A DNA stretch of 64,000 nt from Verrucomicrobiia bacterium (GCA_022072455.1 JAJVHY010000005.1:1-64000), one strand, 5' to 3'. Positions 25,830 through 35,607 are shown, counted from the first letter of the stretch. The notes: generated from the sequence alone by a model not told the origin. Translations and numbers: made by a program.

Positions 25830-27041
25830 ATGGCCAGCTGCAACGTCCACGAAGCCCGGCAACAAATCCTCCATGCCGTTCACCTGCTGCCGGGACGCCG
25901 GGAATCGCTGAGCGCAGCGGCAGGGTGCGTGCTGGCAGCCGATGTGGTGTCACCGGGCAACTTGCCGCCGTGGGATAACAGCGCCATGGACGGGTATGCG
26001 GTGCGCGCCGCGGACGTGAGCAGTGCCAGTCAGAATAATCCGCTTCATCTCCGAGTGACCGGCGCAGTGGCCGCCGGTCAAGCGGCGGCGGTCCCGGTCG
26101 AACCATTGACTTGTCAGCGCATCTTTACCGGGGCGCCGCTCCCGCCGGGAGCGGATGCAGTCGTGATGCAAGAGGACACGCGGTCGCATCCGGAAGGTTT
26201 CGTGGCGATCCTGGAAGCGGTCGAAGTCGGGGAGAACATCCGACGCGTTGGCGAAGATGTGCCAGCCGGCGTGGTCGTGTTGCCGGCAGGGACGGTACTG
26301 GGGCCGGGGCAGGCGGCACTGGCGGCGGCGCTCGGATTCGCGGAGTTGGAAGTGCATCCCCGCCCACGCGTGGGCGTGTTGGTGACTGGGGCGGAGCTGG
26401 TGGAACCGGGGCGACCATTGCAGGTCGGGCAGATTTACGATTCGAACAGTTTCGCGATCGCTGGCTGGCTCCGCGCGGCCGGGTGCGAGCCGGTTGAACT
26501 CGGGATTGCGGACGACACCAAAGAGGATTTGGCGGAGAAGATTGATTACGCATTGAGTGAATGCGACGCGTTGATCACCGTCGGCGGCGTGTCGGTGGGG
26601 GAATATGATTTGGTGAAGGCCGTGCTCGAAGAATTGGGGTGTCACCAGTCATTCTGGAAAGTGAACATGAAACCCGGCAAGCCGTTTGTCTTCGGCACCC
26701 GGGGCCGGCAACTCATCTTCGGGTTGCCGGGGAATCCGGTGAGCGCGGCGGTGACGTTCCTGATTCTGGCGCGGCCGGCGTTGCTCAAGTTGCGCGGGGT
26801 GACGGACGTGGAATTGCCGGCGGTGTCGGCGGTGGTGGAAGAGGATTTTGTGAATCGCGGGGAGCGGCCACACTTCATGCGCGGCCGGTTGGAGCGCCGT
26901 GACGGTCACTGGCAGGTGCGCCCGCTGGCACAGCAAGGCTCGCACATGTTGACGTCGCTCGCGAAGGCGAATTGTCTGGTGGAAGTCGCCGAAGCGAGCA
27001 CGATTACACGGGGAACCATCGTCAAATGCCAAACATTCTGA
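25830..27041 (+). CDS. moeA: Molybdopterin molybdotransferase MoeA
   Basis: A 403-residue enzyme that inserts molybdate into adenylylated molybdopterin. Family motifs: PPWDNSAMDGYAVRA near 50, FTGAPLPPGADAVVMQED, the VTVGGVSVGEYD region and GLPGNPVSAAVTF near 300. The C-terminal domain IV is present. No other molybdenum-cofactor gene is nearby. The last 16 bases overlap upp. Confidence 0.96.
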   Translation: MASCNVHEARQQILHAVHLLPGRRESLSAAAGCVLAADVVSPGNLPPWDNSAMDGYAVRAADVSSASQNNPLHLRVTGAVAAGQAAAVPVEPLTCQRIFTGAPLPPGADAVVMQEDTRSHPEGFVAILEAVEVGENIRRVGEDVPAGVVVLPAGTVLGPGQAALAAALGFAELEVHPRPRVGVLVTGAELVEPGRPLQVGQIYDSNSFAIAGWLRAAGCEPVELGIADDTKEDLAEKIDYALSECDALITVGGVSVGEYDLVKAVLEELGCHQSFWKVNMKPGKPFVFGTRGRQLIFGLPGNPVSAAVTFLILARPALLKLRGVTDVELPAVSAVVEEDFVNRGERPHFMRGRLERRDGHWQVRPLAQQGSHMLTSLAKANCLVEVAEASTITRGTIVKCQTF

Positions 27042-27646
27042 GTCATCCACTCGCGCAAAATTTTCTCGCGGAGATCCGCGACCAGCAGGCGAACCGGGCA
27101 ACGGTCCGACATCACATCCGCGCGTTGGCGGTGCTGTTGTTTTATGAAGCGACACGCGATTTGCCGACGGAGCCGGTCAAGGTGCAGACACCGTTGACGG
27201 AAACCGATGGCAATTATGTCAGCGCCACGGTCGGGCTGGTGCCGATTTTGCGGGCGGGACTTGGGATGGTGGATGGGATTTTGGAAGTTTTGCCGGATGC
27301 GAAGGTGTATCACCTCGGCATTTTCCGTGACGAGAAGACGCTGGAGCCGGTCGAGTATTACAGCAAGCTTGGGAAGAGTACGCCGGTGGATATCGCGTTC
27401 ATTCTCGATCCGATGTTGGCGACCGGTGGGAGCGCGAGCGCAGCCGTCGGGCGGCTGAAGAGCTGGGGCGTGAAGCAAATCAAGTTTCTCGGAATCTTTG
27501 CCGCGCCAGAAGGTGTTGCGAAGTTGACCGGCGAGCATCCCGACGTGGAAATCCATCTGGCCACCGTCGACCGGCAGTTGAATGACCGCGGCTACATCGT
27601 CCCCGGCTTCGGCGACGCCGGCGACCGTCAGTTCAGCGGCGACTAA
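27026..27646 (+). CDS. upp: Uracil phosphoribosyltransferase
   Basis: A 206-residue salvage enzyme making UMP from uracil and PRPP. PILRAGLGMVDG near 71-82, the PRPP loop DPMLATGGSA near 130-139, and the uracil-binding tail GFGDAGDR at the C-terminus are all present. ATG 27026 lies within moeA, so the two are translationally coupled. The 3' end overlaps the end of the convergent PEP-CTERM gene by 14 bases. Confidence 0.96.
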   Translation: MPNILSHPLAQNFLAEIRDQQANRATVRHHIRALAVLLFYEATRDLPTEPVKVQTPLTETDGNYVSATVGLVPILRAGLGMVDGILEVLPDAKVYHLGIFRDEKTLEPVEYYSKLGKSTPVDIAFILDPMLATGGSASAAVGRLKSWGVKQIKFLGIFAAPEGVAKLTGEHPDVEIHLATVDRQLNDRGYIVPGFGDAGDRQFSGD

Positions 27647-29714
27647 CCACTTTTTGGCGCAGGCCGAAGGCGCCAACACCCAGGAGCAGCAACACCCAGG
27701 TGCTTGGTTCGGGAACAACCGTGAGGACGAGATCCGTATGGCTGTCGGCGAACGCGAGCGTCGCATTCAATCCACCGATGACCCCGGCCACATCCACCCC
27801 GAGACTGCCGACGATGGCGTTGTCGGTGGCGAAGAGAGTGTAAGTGCCGGGCGTCACGCCGGCATTGGTGAAGTCGAAGTCAGTAAATTCCAAGAGTCCG
27901 GAGCCGATGGTCAACACGGCGTTGGAGACGACGATGAGGTCGCTGGTGCTGGGGCTGGCGAGTTCAAACTGCAGCGCGCCGGTGGTGTTCGAAACTGCCG
28001 GCGCAATGTCGAGGTTGCCGGTGAAGGTCAATTTACCGATTGCATTGCCGGGGGAAAGTTTGCCGCCCTGATTGATGACGGTCACGCCTTGCACGATGCC
28101 GGTGCCGCCCAAGGTGCCGGCGATTTGCAGTGTCGGGGCAGCGAGGAATCCATTGACGCGCAGGTCGGCGGGAGCGGCGACGGTGACGTTGCTGACGATT
28201 GTGCTGCCGCCGGTCAGGATGGTCTTGCCGGAGTTGGCGTTGAGGTATTCAACGTTGGTGACGCTGCCGCCGGTGGTAAAGGTGTTCGCGGTGCCGATGT
28301 TCAACTGAATCGTGTCAAGGCCGGTGCCGCCATCAATCCCGCCTTGAACAGAAGCCGCGCCGCCGGCGATGACGACGGTGTCGTTGCCGTCTTCCATGGC
28401 GATGGCCTTGGAACTGTTGCCGGTGTCGTGGAGGATCGCACCGCTGTTGGTGAGCACATCATCGTCGGCACCCATCTGGATGACGGCCAAAGCGGCTCCC
28501 AAGGGGGCGTCGGTGCCGCGAATGGTGCCGCTGGCGTGGTTGACGATGCTGTCATTTTGGTTGCCGATGAAGCGAATGCCATAGCCTGACTTGCCTTGAA
28601 TCAAGCCGGCGTTGTCCACCACGGTGGCGGCGATGGCATTGCCGGCGGAGCTGTCGTCCACCAAGATGCCGCGCCCTTCGCGGGTGGCGTCGCCGTTTGG
28701 AGCATCCGCCAAGAGCGTGCTACCGATAATCTGGCCGGTCACGGTATTGATGATCGTTCCACCGCCGGCGGCGACCGCGTCGCCGTTGTTGGGCAAGGTG
28801 TCGCTGCCGACGCCTTTGGCGCCATAACCATGAATCACACCGGCATTGTAGAGGCGCACGACTCCATCTACATCCACACCATCGCCGTCACCGTTGGTCG
28901 TCCCAGGCAGAACGGCCCCTTCGATGAGGGCGCCGTTCTGATTGGTGACGATGGTGATCGCGGTGGCGGCCACGCCGTCGATGTTGACTCCGGAACCGTT
29001 GACGGCGCGCAAGGTGGCGCCGGCGAGGTTGTCGATGGATAGCGCATACGTCGTGGCGCCACCGGTAATGCCATGGCGGCCTTCGATGGTGCCGGTATTG
29101 GTGATCTTGATGCCGGAGTTGGCGCCGGCGTCAATGCCGTCGCTGCCGGTCGCGACTCCGGCGGTGACAGTCGGAGTCGCGCGAATGGTGCCCGCGTTGT
29201 TGACGGTGCCGTTCACGCCGGGGCGGACGGCGTCTTCGGCCACTCCGAGGATGAAGGCACCGCTCTGGTTGACGACGGAATTTGCGGCGGACGTGATGGC
29301 GCGGAGGTCGAGCGCTTGGGCACCGCTGATGGTGCCGTAGTTGTTGATGGTGATTGCCGAATTGTTCGCATTGACACGGATCCCATCGGCAGCCGATTGG
29401 ATCAACGAGTTCGAGCCATTGAACACAATCAGATTGGCACCCGACGCGGTGCTATCCACGGCACGACCAGAACCATTTTGTACGACGGTGCCGAGATTGG
29501 TGAGGGCGGCGGTGCCGGACATGGTCACGGCGACGGTCGAGCCGCCGAGTGTCAAGGTCCCGTTGGTGGTGACGAGGCCGGTGCCGCTGGCAACGGTTTG
29601 TGCGGTGTTCGAATTGCCATTGATTGTGAACTGGGCGAAGGCCGAGCTGCCCGCCAACGAAAACAGAACGCCACAGGTTGAAGTTGCTATGAGAGTACGA
29701 AGGCTGATTTTCAT
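27633..29714 (-). CDS. PEP-CTERM surface protein with autotransporter-type beta repeats
   Basis: A 693-residue secreted protein. Residues 1-28 are a signal peptide (MKISLRTLIATSTCGVLFSL...FAQ). The body is a Gly/Asn/Thr-rich beta-helix: recurring short units such as TNSGAILHDTGN, VNNAGTI and ADDDVLTNSG. It ends with the sorting tail VPEPSTWVLLLLGVGAFGLR plus basic residues, recognised by an exosortase. It should be processed at the membrane and released or anchored at the surface, probably within exopolysaccharide. A longer upstream extension of the frame lacks a signal peptide and is not used. Confidence 0.88.
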   Translation of the reverse strand: MKISLRTLIATSTCGVLFSLAGSSAFAQFTINGNSNTAQTVASGTGLVTTNGTLTLGGSTVAVTMSGTAALTNLGTVVQNGSGRAVDSTASGANLIVFNGSNSLIQSAADGIRVNANNSAITINNYGTISGAQALDLRAITSAANSVVNQSGAFILGVAEDAVRPGVNGTVNNAGTIRATPTVTAGVATGSDGIDAGANSGIKITNTGTIEGRHGITGGATTYALSIDNLAGATLRAVNGSGVNIDGVAATAITIVTNQNGALIEGAVLPGTTNGDGDGVDVDGVVRLYNAGVIHGYGAKGVGSDTLPNNGDAVAAGGGTIINTVTGQIIGSTLLADAPNGDATREGRGILVDDSSAGNAIAATVVDNAGLIQGKSGYGIRFIGNQNDSIVNHASGTIRGTDAPLGAALAVIQMGADDDVLTNSGAILHDTGNSSKAIAMEDGNDTVVIAGGAASVQGGIDGGTGLDTIQLNIGTANTFTTGGSVTNVEYLNANSGKTILTGGSTIVSNVTVAAPADLRVNGFLAAPTLQIAGTLGGTGIVQGVTVINQGGKLSPGNAIGKLTFTGNLDIAPAVSNTTGALQFELASPSTSDLIVVSNAVLTIGSGLLEFTDFDFTNAGVTPGTYTLFATDNAIVGSLGVDVAGVIGGLNATLAFADSHTDLVLTVVPEPSTWVLLLLGVGAFGLRQKVVSRR

Positions 29715-29827
29715 AATATGCGATAAGGCGCCACAAATACAGCTAACGTGAGACGGGATTGTGGTGGCTGTGTGAAATTCCTGTGACGAGAATTGGCGGC
29801 GGCGCCTGTCATTAAAATGTCGCGCAG

Positions 29828-29837
29828 TTGTTACTTG
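29828..29837 (+). promoter_or_regulatory. GTTAC-TTGG motif upstream of a PEP-CTERM gene
   Basis: GTTACTTGGC occurs in the divergent gap between the first two PEP-CTERM genes. GTTACCTTGGC recurs at 31071-31081 before the phosphatase gene, and a related inverted repeat lies before the third PEP-CTERM gene (35608-35623). A shared operator is possible but short motifs can recur by chance. Confidence 0.25.
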
Positions 29838-29898
29838 GCTTCCTTTCATTCGTCACACGCACCAGCCAAAATCCACTTCAATTGAAGGAGAACAACGT

Positions 29899-31044
29899 AT
29901 GAAAATATTTTTTATCTGTGCCACGGCGATCCTCGTGGGAATAATGCAAGTTTACGCAGCGGGGTTCACGGAGGGCAATTTGGCCGTCTTGCGCGTTGGG
30001 GATGGAACAACTCTCATCAACAGTTCGGCATCGGCGCTCTTCATTGATGAATACACGCCGAGCGGTGTGTTCGTGCAATCAATCGCGGTTTCCACGAATG
30101 TCGGCACACGCGCCGTGGGCAGCGGCTCGGCTTCGTCCGATGGTGTCCTCACCCTGTCGGGAAACGGGCAGTACCTCACGTTTGGGGCGTACGATGCAGC
30201 GGTCGGGACGGCGAGTATCGTCAGCGGCACCGGGGTTGCGCGCGTCATCGGTGTTGTTGGGACAAATGGAGCAGTGGACACTTCGACGCGGTTGACAAGT
30301 TCGGGCACGGCGAATCCTCCCTATAACGGCAACAATTTTCGCGCGGTCTACTCACCGGCTGGCACAACATTTTATCTAGCCGGCACCGCCAGCTCGGCGA
30401 ACAACAGCGGTATCCAGTATGTTTCGGCACTCGGCGCCACCAGTTCCACCAACCTTAGCACGACGATCACCAACACCCGCGGCGTCAACGCCTTCAACGG
30501 CCAACTCTATTTATCCACCGGCTCCGGCACGGAAGGAATCTATTCGGTGGGCACCGGTCAGCCGACGACGCCACCGCAGACAGCCACGATCTTGCCCGGC
30601 GGGGCCTTCACAGATAACGCGGCGTATACCGACTTCTATTTCTCGACGGACGGCCTGACATTGATCACGCTCAACGGCTCAACGATGCAGGCATTCGCCT
30701 TCAATGGCAGTTCGTGGACGCTTAGTAATTCCTTCAGTACTCTCGCCAACAGCTTCAACCTCACCGCCAGCGAGTCCGGCGGCACCATCAATCTTTTCTA
30801 CACGACCGGCAACGGCTCCACTAACAACCTCACCACCGGCGTCACCAACAGCACTCTCCGCGCAATTTCCTGGAATGGCACGAGTTTTGGCGGGGACACC
30901 TTGTTGGCCGTCGCGGGCAACAACCAGACCTTCAAAGGCGTCGAATTCGCGCCCGCAATGGCTGTGGTGCCGGAACCCGCCACTGTCTTGCTCGTCCTAG
31001 CCGGGGTGGGAGGCACGCTCCTGATTCGTCGGCGTCGACAATAG
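29899..31044 (+). CDS. PEP-CTERM protein with propeller-like repeats
   Basis: A 381-residue secreted protein: signal peptide (MKIFFICATAILVGIMQVYA), then Gly/Ser/Thr-rich beta repeats with patterns such as GNGQYLTFGAYD, NNFRAVYSPAGTTFYLAG and YTDFYFSTDGLTLITLNG, which look like propeller blades, and a C-terminal VPEPATVLLVLAGVGGTLLI tail with five basic residues. It is expected at the cell surface. AAGGAG at 29885-29890 fixes the start. It diverges from the previous PEP-CTERM gene. The ligand is unknown. Confidence 0.87.
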   Translation: MKIFFICATAILVGIMQVYAAGFTEGNLAVLRVGDGTTLINSSASALFIDEYTPSGVFVQSIAVSTNVGTRAVGSGSASSDGVLTLSGNGQYLTFGAYDAAVGTASIVSGTGVARVIGVVGTNGAVDTSTRLTSSGTANPPYNGNNFRAVYSPAGTTFYLAGTASSANNSGIQYVSALGATSSTNLSTTITNTRGVNAFNGQLYLSTGSGTEGIYSVGTGQPTTPPQTATILPGGAFTDNAAYTDFYFSTDGLTLITLNGSTMQAFAFNGSSWTLSNSFSTLANSFNLTASESGGTINLFYTTGNGSTNNLTTGVTNSTLRAISWNGTSFGGDTLLAVAGNNQTFKGVEFAPAMAVVPEPATVLLVLAGVGGTLLIRRRRQ

Positions 31045-31122
31045 CCCAATCAAGAAATATCCGCCGACTTGTTACCTTGGCGACAACCTGCCGTAATTTC
31101 TGGCAATCAAACGTGAGGAGAC

Positions 31123-32694
31123 ATGCATAAACTACTGGTCGCGCTTCTTGTCGTTCTTAGCCTGTCGGTTCACGGTGCGGAATCCCCCCGGTTGGTCGTC
31201 GTCATCACCGTGGATGGGTTGCCGCAAGAACAGGTCTTGAAATACCGCGACCAACTCACGCCCGGCGGATTCCAGCGCTTGCTCCGTCACGGCGCGTGGT
31301 TTGCCAACGCCCACCACGGCCACGCGACGACCTTCACCGCCGTCGGCCACGCGGCGATCCTGACCGGCGCGTATCCGTACCGGCACGGCGTCGTCGGCAA
31401 CGAATGGTGGGATCGCACCGCGCAGCAACGGATGTACTGTTGCGCTGACCCCGCCAGTCAACTTCTCGACGAACCGACCAAACCCAATGCCGGCACTTCC
31501 CCACGCAATTTGCAGGTCACCACCGTCAGCGATGAATTGCGCATCAACACCGGTATGGAGGCAAAAGTCTTGAGCATCTCACTCAAAGACCGGGGCGCGA
31601 TCTTCACCGCCGGCAAAACCGGCCAGGCGTATTGGTTCAGCAAAGATACCGGCCGGTTCATCACGTCGAGCTACTACACGAATTCCTATCCGGCTTGGTG
31701 GCAGGCTTTCTACGCCGGCAAACCGCAGGACAAATGGCGGGCGCAATCCTGGACAAATCTCTTGCCGGCGGCGGCCTACTGGCGCTCCGCGAAGGACGGT
31801 TGCCATGTTCATGAGCCGGGCGATTCATCAGGGTTCGACGCGTTGCGTTGGTCGCCGTTGGGAGATGAGTACACGCTCGAATTCACATTGGCGGCTCTCA
31901 AGGGTGAAAACCTCGGCAAAAACCCGCGCGGCGTACCAGACCTCTTGGCGCTCGGACTTTCCTGTCATGATTACATCAACCACCGGTACGGCCCGACCAG
32001 CACCCAATCTCAGGATGCCGTCCTGCGGCTCGACCGGACACTCGAAACTCTGTTCAACGCACTTGATCAATCGGTCGGCCTCGACCACGTGCTGATCGCG
32101 CTCACGGCTGATCATGGTTTTGCCAATAGCCCGGAGTTTTGCCGGGACGTTTTGCGGATGGAGACCGGGCGCGTTGACCCGGTCAAACTGCGGGCCGACC
32201 TGAACACTGCGCTCCGCGAGAAATTCGGCCCCGGCGAGTACGCGGTCGCCTGGCATAACCCGACTCTCACTCTCGCCCCAGCCGCCCAGCGGCCCGAGGT
32301 CGAACAAGCGGCGGCGCAGTTCCTCGAAAGCCAACCCGGCATCCACACCGTCTTCACCCGCACGCAGCTCGTCAATGGCCAGGTGCCGCCGACGCGGTTC
32401 GGCCTGCTTGCTGCCCGCTCGTGGCACCGGCAACTCAGCGGCGACCTCTTCGTGATCCAACAGCCGGGCTGGTATCTCTTCAATACCCCCGACGAACATT
32501 GTGTCACTCACGGTTCGCCGTGGACATACGACACGCACGTCCCGGTCATGCTCATGGGACGGGCGTGGATCAAACCTGGTCAGCGCAATGAAACAATCGA
32601 AGTCGTGGACCTCGCCCCGACGCTCGCCACAGTGCTGCAACTCCGGCAACCCAGCGGCGCCGAAGGCCGGGTCCTCCACGAGATCCTACCCTAG
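31123..32694 (+). CDS. Exported alkaline-phosphatase-superfamily enzyme (PafA-like)
   Basis: A 523-residue enzyme with a signal peptide (about residues 1-19). Metal ligands of the superfamily are visible: Asp31 in TVDGLP, the nucleophile Thr in the HATTFTAVGHA segment (67-77), SCHDYINHRYGP with Asp and His, ADHGF near 330, and a late His in HGSPWTYD. It would hydrolyse phosphomonoesters or diesters in the periplasm and supply phosphate. It lies 78 bases after a PEP-CTERM gene, but has no sorting tail itself. Confidence 0.88.
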   Translation: MHKLLVALLVVLSLSVHGAESPRLVVVITVDGLPQEQVLKYRDQLTPGGFQRLLRHGAWFANAHHGHATTFTAVGHAAILTGAYPYRHGVVGNEWWDRTAQQRMYCCADPASQLLDEPTKPNAGTSPRNLQVTTVSDELRINTGMEAKVLSISLKDRGAIFTAGKTGQAYWFSKDTGRFITSSYYTNSYPAWWQAFYAGKPQDKWRAQSWTNLLPAAAYWRSAKDGCHVHEPGDSSGFDALRWSPLGDEYTLEFTLAALKGENLGKNPRGVPDLLALGLSCHDYINHRYGPTSTQSQDAVLRLDRTLETLFNALDQSVGLDHVLIALTADHGFANSPEFCRDVLRMETGRVDPVKLRADLNTALREKFGPGEYAVAWHNPTLTLAPAAQRPEVEQAAAQFLESQPGIHTVFTRTQLVNGQVPPTRFGLLAARSWHRQLSGDLFVIQQPGWYLFNTPDEHCVTHGSPWTYDTHVPVMLMGRAWIKPGQRNETIEVVDLAPTLATVLQLRQPSGAEGRVLHEILP

Positions 32695-32821
32695 TTCTTG
32701 CTACACAATCGTGATGCCGCCGACGCGGAACTGACACACGCATCGGGCAGAGTCACCCCGACATCGCGCGACGCCAACCTCACCGCCCACCTTCGCGTCG
32801 CCAACGGCACTCTTGCCGGTC

Positions 32822-32946
32822 TCGCGTAGTGCGCTCCCGAAATCCCTCGCGGGAGTCGCCTTGTCACGGGGGAAGTTTCCGAAATGCGACCGGTTCGTCA
32901 CCTGGCAGTCACTGGCGAAAGGTCTACTGCCGGCAACCAAGGTGAC
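32822..32946 (+). promoter_or_regulatory. Hairpin-rich leader that can hide a ribosome binding site
   Basis: Before the small gene at 32951 lies a nested hairpin: GTCACCT 32897-32903 with AGGTGAC 32940-32946, and inside it GGCAGT 32904-32909 with ACTGCC 32926-32931. The right arm contains AAGGTGA, the likely ribosome binding site, so folding would block translation. Two more stems precede it (CTCCCG with CGGGAG, and GTCGC with GCGAC). No known riboswitch class fits. The rest of the 256-base gap 32695-32950 shows only a doubtful minus-strand frame. Confidence 0.4.
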
Positions 32947-32950
32947 TCCC

Positions 32951-33193
32951 ATGCCAACAACCAATCAACTCGGAATGCTCAAACTCACCATCAGCCCAGT
33001 GCGCGACGCGGAATATTTACGGCTGGTCGCCGAACAAATCCAGCAACTCCCCGGCGTGGTTCGCGTCCGCACCACACCAGCAACGCTCCAAATCGAAATC
33101 ATCTACCGCCAACCGGCCGCCGGCCTGTTGCGTGCAGTGCATGTTGCGTTGCGGCTGGCCGGCACCGAGATCGTCGCCGGCAAGGCATTTTGA
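32951..33193 (+). CDS. Small HMA-fold-like protein
   Basis: An 80-residue protein with a ferredoxin-like beta-alpha-beta pattern: LKLTISPVRDAEYLRLVAEQIQ then LPGVVRVRTTPATLQIEIIY and a final amphipathic helix. This resembles heavy-metal-associated (HMA) domains but lacks the CxxC metal site. Start ATG 32951 follows AAGGTGA. Its stop is 3 bases from the end of the convergent PEP-CTERM gene. It could be a regulatory or metal-sensing stub; the function is unknown. Confidence 0.55.
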   Translation: MPTTNQLGMLKLTISPVRDAEYLRLVAEQIQQLPGVVRVRTTPATLQIEIIYRQPAAGLLRAVHVALRLAGTEIVAGKAF

Positions 33194-33196
33194 AGT

Positions 33197-35545
33197 TTAC
33201 GCCGCCCGGCGTTGCCGGCGGCGGCGGGCGATCATGACCGCGCCACCGGTCAGGAGGAAGAGCAACACGCTCGGTTCAGGAACGATCGCCAGCGGACCGG
33301 TGAGTTGATGAATCTCGGCATTGCCCAAGAGGGTGACGGTCGAGCCAGCGGCGACCCAGTTGTTGGAGTTGATGAAGTAGAGCCGCATGTTGTTGCTGAT
33401 GATCAATTCGGTCCCACCGTAGAGAAAGAGATTCTTCACGAATAATCCGCCGGTCAATCCATCGTCCGCGCTCACGGTGCCGAAGGTGTCGGAGAGTTTC
33501 AGGATCGTATTGGTCAACTCCAGGGTGCCGAGCGCAAAGTTGTTTTGGAAGCCGGCCACCGCGCTGAAATTCACCACGGCTTGCGTCTCGGTTGCGGTTG
33601 ATGCCAGGCCGAGGAAGCCGCCTGTCAGCGTCAGCCCGGCATGGAAAAACTCCTGCGTGGTCACGCTGTCGCCGCTGAAGAGGAACTTCGTGCCGAGATT
33701 GGCGGCGCCGGTGCTGCTGGTGTTGAGCGGCGCGTTGAGCATGTTCCAAGTCTGCGTCTGACCGCTCTGGTTGACGAAATTCTCGCGGAACTCATACACG
33801 TCGCCGACATCCGCATTGACTGAGCCGCTGCTGGTCACGGTGAATGTATTGTGGAAGATGTTGGTAGTCGGGTCGGTGATCCACGCGCCGGAATTGACCA
33901 CGGCGGCGTTGAAGGTGCCAATGCTGTTGAGCATCTTGACCGAGCCGGCATTGGTCACGACGCCATGGAAGGTCAAGCGGGCTTGCTTCGCGGTGACCAC
34001 ACCACCGACGCGATTGATCATGTTGCCGGTGAATGTGCCGAAGCCACTGCCCTGAATCACGCCGCCGGCGGTATTGGTGAGGTTGCCGGAGAGGACGGTG
34101 CCGTTCTGCAGGGAGAGTGTGCCGGTGTTTGTCCAAGCCAGGGTGCCGGTCGTGCCGAGTTGCAAGGTGCCGGTATTGGTGACGAGGATGTTGCCGCGTT
34201 GATCGGGGGTGGCGAGGAGCGCCAACGTGCCGCCGTTGGCCGCGAGGGTCGCGCTGGTATTGTTGATGACGCGGTTGACGAGCGTGCCGGTGTTGCCGGG
34301 GCCGACGCGGATGAGGCCGGCGGCGAGGTTGGTGAGGTTGGCGGCGGCGCCGAGGTTGGCGTTGTCGAGTTGAATGACGCCAGCATTGTCGAGGAAGCCG
34401 TTGCCGGCGGTGGCGGTCAGGTAGGTGAGGGTGCCGGCTTGAACGAGGTTGGTGCCCAGATTGAGGGAGCGATTGGCGAGGACGCGGATGTTGCCGATGT
34501 TACCGGCGGCGACGATGAGTTGGCCACCGGGGGCGTTGGAGAAGGTGCTGCCGTCGGCGATGACGAGATCGTTGTTGTTGCCGGCAGTGCCGCCGGTTTG
34601 GAGGAACGAAAGGGTGCCGAGGTTGACGAGGCCGCCGCTCGTGAAAGTGGCGACGTTGCGGACGCCACTGCCGGTGCCGTCAGTGATGAAGCGGAGCGTG
34701 CCCGACGCGGTGTTGGTCACGGTTCCGCTGGTGACGGTGAAGCTGTAGGTGCCGCCGGCATTGGAACTGTTGTTGGTCAGGACGAGGAGTCCGGCGTTGA
34801 TGAATTGGTTGGAGAAAACACTCTGGCGCGCGGTGGTGTTGCCGGTGATGCCGAGGTTGATGGTGCCGCTGTTGAAGAAGGTCGCGGCTTGCAGCACCAA
34901 ATTGGATTGCCCGCTCGCGGCGGACGCGGTCACGAAGTTGAGCGTCCCGCGATTGGTGGTGATGCCGCTGGCGGTGAAGCGCAATCGCCCCAGTCCGCTG
35001 GCCCCGACGATGGTGCTCGTGGTGCTGTTGGAAAAAGTGCCGGCCACAATCAACGTGCTGATATTGGCAATGGTGTTTCCATTCAGGGTGAGCGTGCCGT
35101 TGTCTTGAAGGGTGAGGTGATTGTTGGAAAGAGTGCTGCCGCCGGTTGTGTTATTGCCAACGTTGAAAAGGGTATTCGATCCGAGCGTTGTCGCGGTGGT
35201 GATTTGCAGTGTCAGTCCGTTGTTGAGAGTCAGGATGCGCTGGGAGGTGCCGGTGGCCGCGCTGGCGGCGGTCAGTTCGGCGATGGTGAACGGATTATCA
35301 ACCGTGATGGTGCGGTTGGCGGTGACAAAATTGGTGATGAACGCAGTGTCGGCAGGACTGGTGGGCGGACCGCCGCCGGGATTCCACAGGGCGGAGTTGG
35401 TCCAAAGTCCGCTGCCGCCGGTGGCGGTGCCGGAGTTCCATGAGAAGTTGGCTGCCCGGGCCGGGGGAAATACAACGCCGGCCAGCAGCATTATGACCAT
35501 ACAACCACCGCAAACCTTACCAACACCGGGCTTAATTCTGCGCAT
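33197..35545 (-). CDS. Large PEP-CTERM surface protein with autotransporter-associated beta repeats
   Basis: A 782-residue secreted protein. It has a basic N-terminus and signal core (MRRIKPGVGKVCGGCMVIML...ARA), the module start NFSWNSGTATGGSGLWTNSALWNPGG typical of beta-strand-repeat proteins, then long Asn/Thr/Gly repeats (NNTGGSTLSNNHLTLQDNGT and similar), and a tail IVPEPSVLLFLLTGGAVMIARR plus a cluster of Arg. GAGG 8-12 bases upstream supports ATG 35545. It is probably an extracellular or biofilm protein sorted by exosortase. Confidence 0.88.
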   Translation of the reverse strand: MRRIKPGVGKVCGGCMVIMLLAGVVFPPARAANFSWNSGTATGGSGLWTNSALWNPGGGPPTSPADTAFITNFVTANRTITVDNPFTIAELTAASAATGTSQRILTLNNGLTLQITTATTLGSNTLFNVGNNTTGGSTLSNNHLTLQDNGTLTLNGNTIANISTLIVAGTFSNSTTSTIVGASGLGRLRFTASGITTNRGTLNFVTASAASGQSNLVLQAATFFNSGTINLGITGNTTARQSVFSNQFINAGLLVLTNNSSNAGGTYSFTVTSGTVTNTASGTLRFITDGTGSGVRNVATFTSGGLVNLGTLSFLQTGGTAGNNNDLVIADGSTFSNAPGGQLIVAAGNIGNIRVLANRSLNLGTNLVQAGTLTYLTATAGNGFLDNAGVIQLDNANLGAAANLTNLAAGLIRVGPGNTGTLVNRVINNTSATLAANGGTLALLATPDQRGNILVTNTGTLQLGTTGTLAWTNTGTLSLQNGTVLSGNLTNTAGGVIQGSGFGTFTGNMINRVGGVVTAKQARLTFHGVVTNAGSVKMLNSIGTFNAAVVNSGAWITDPTTNIFHNTFTVTSSGSVNADVGDVYEFRENFVNQSGQTQTWNMLNAPLNTSSTGAANLGTKFLFSGDSVTTQEFFHAGLTLTGGFLGLASTATETQAVVNFSAVAGFQNNFALGTLELTNTILKLSDTFGTVSADDGLTGGLFVKNLFLYGGTELIISNNMRLYFINSNNWVAAGSTVTLLGNAEIHQLTGPLAIVPEPSVLLFLLTGGAVMIARRRRQRRAA

Positions 35546-35607
35546 TGTTAATTCCTCAACCGTCTGCGCAGTCTCTGCCAACCCTGTGCCGAGAATGTTC
35601 GTGCAGG

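Noticed and set aside
27582-28589. 335-codon plus-strand frame
   Set aside because: Antisense to the PEP-CTERM gene with signal peptide and sorting tail; its Gly/Asp/Val content comes from the repeat codons.
32701-32964. 87-codon minus-strand frame in the gap before the HMA-like gene
   Set aside because: No recognised domain, no ribosome binding site, and it covers the paired leader; could be a decayed gene but there is too little support.
33851-35443. 530-codon plus-strand frame
   Set aside because: Shadow of the 782-residue PEP-CTERM protein; repetitive Gly/Ala/Val/Asp content and no start signal.
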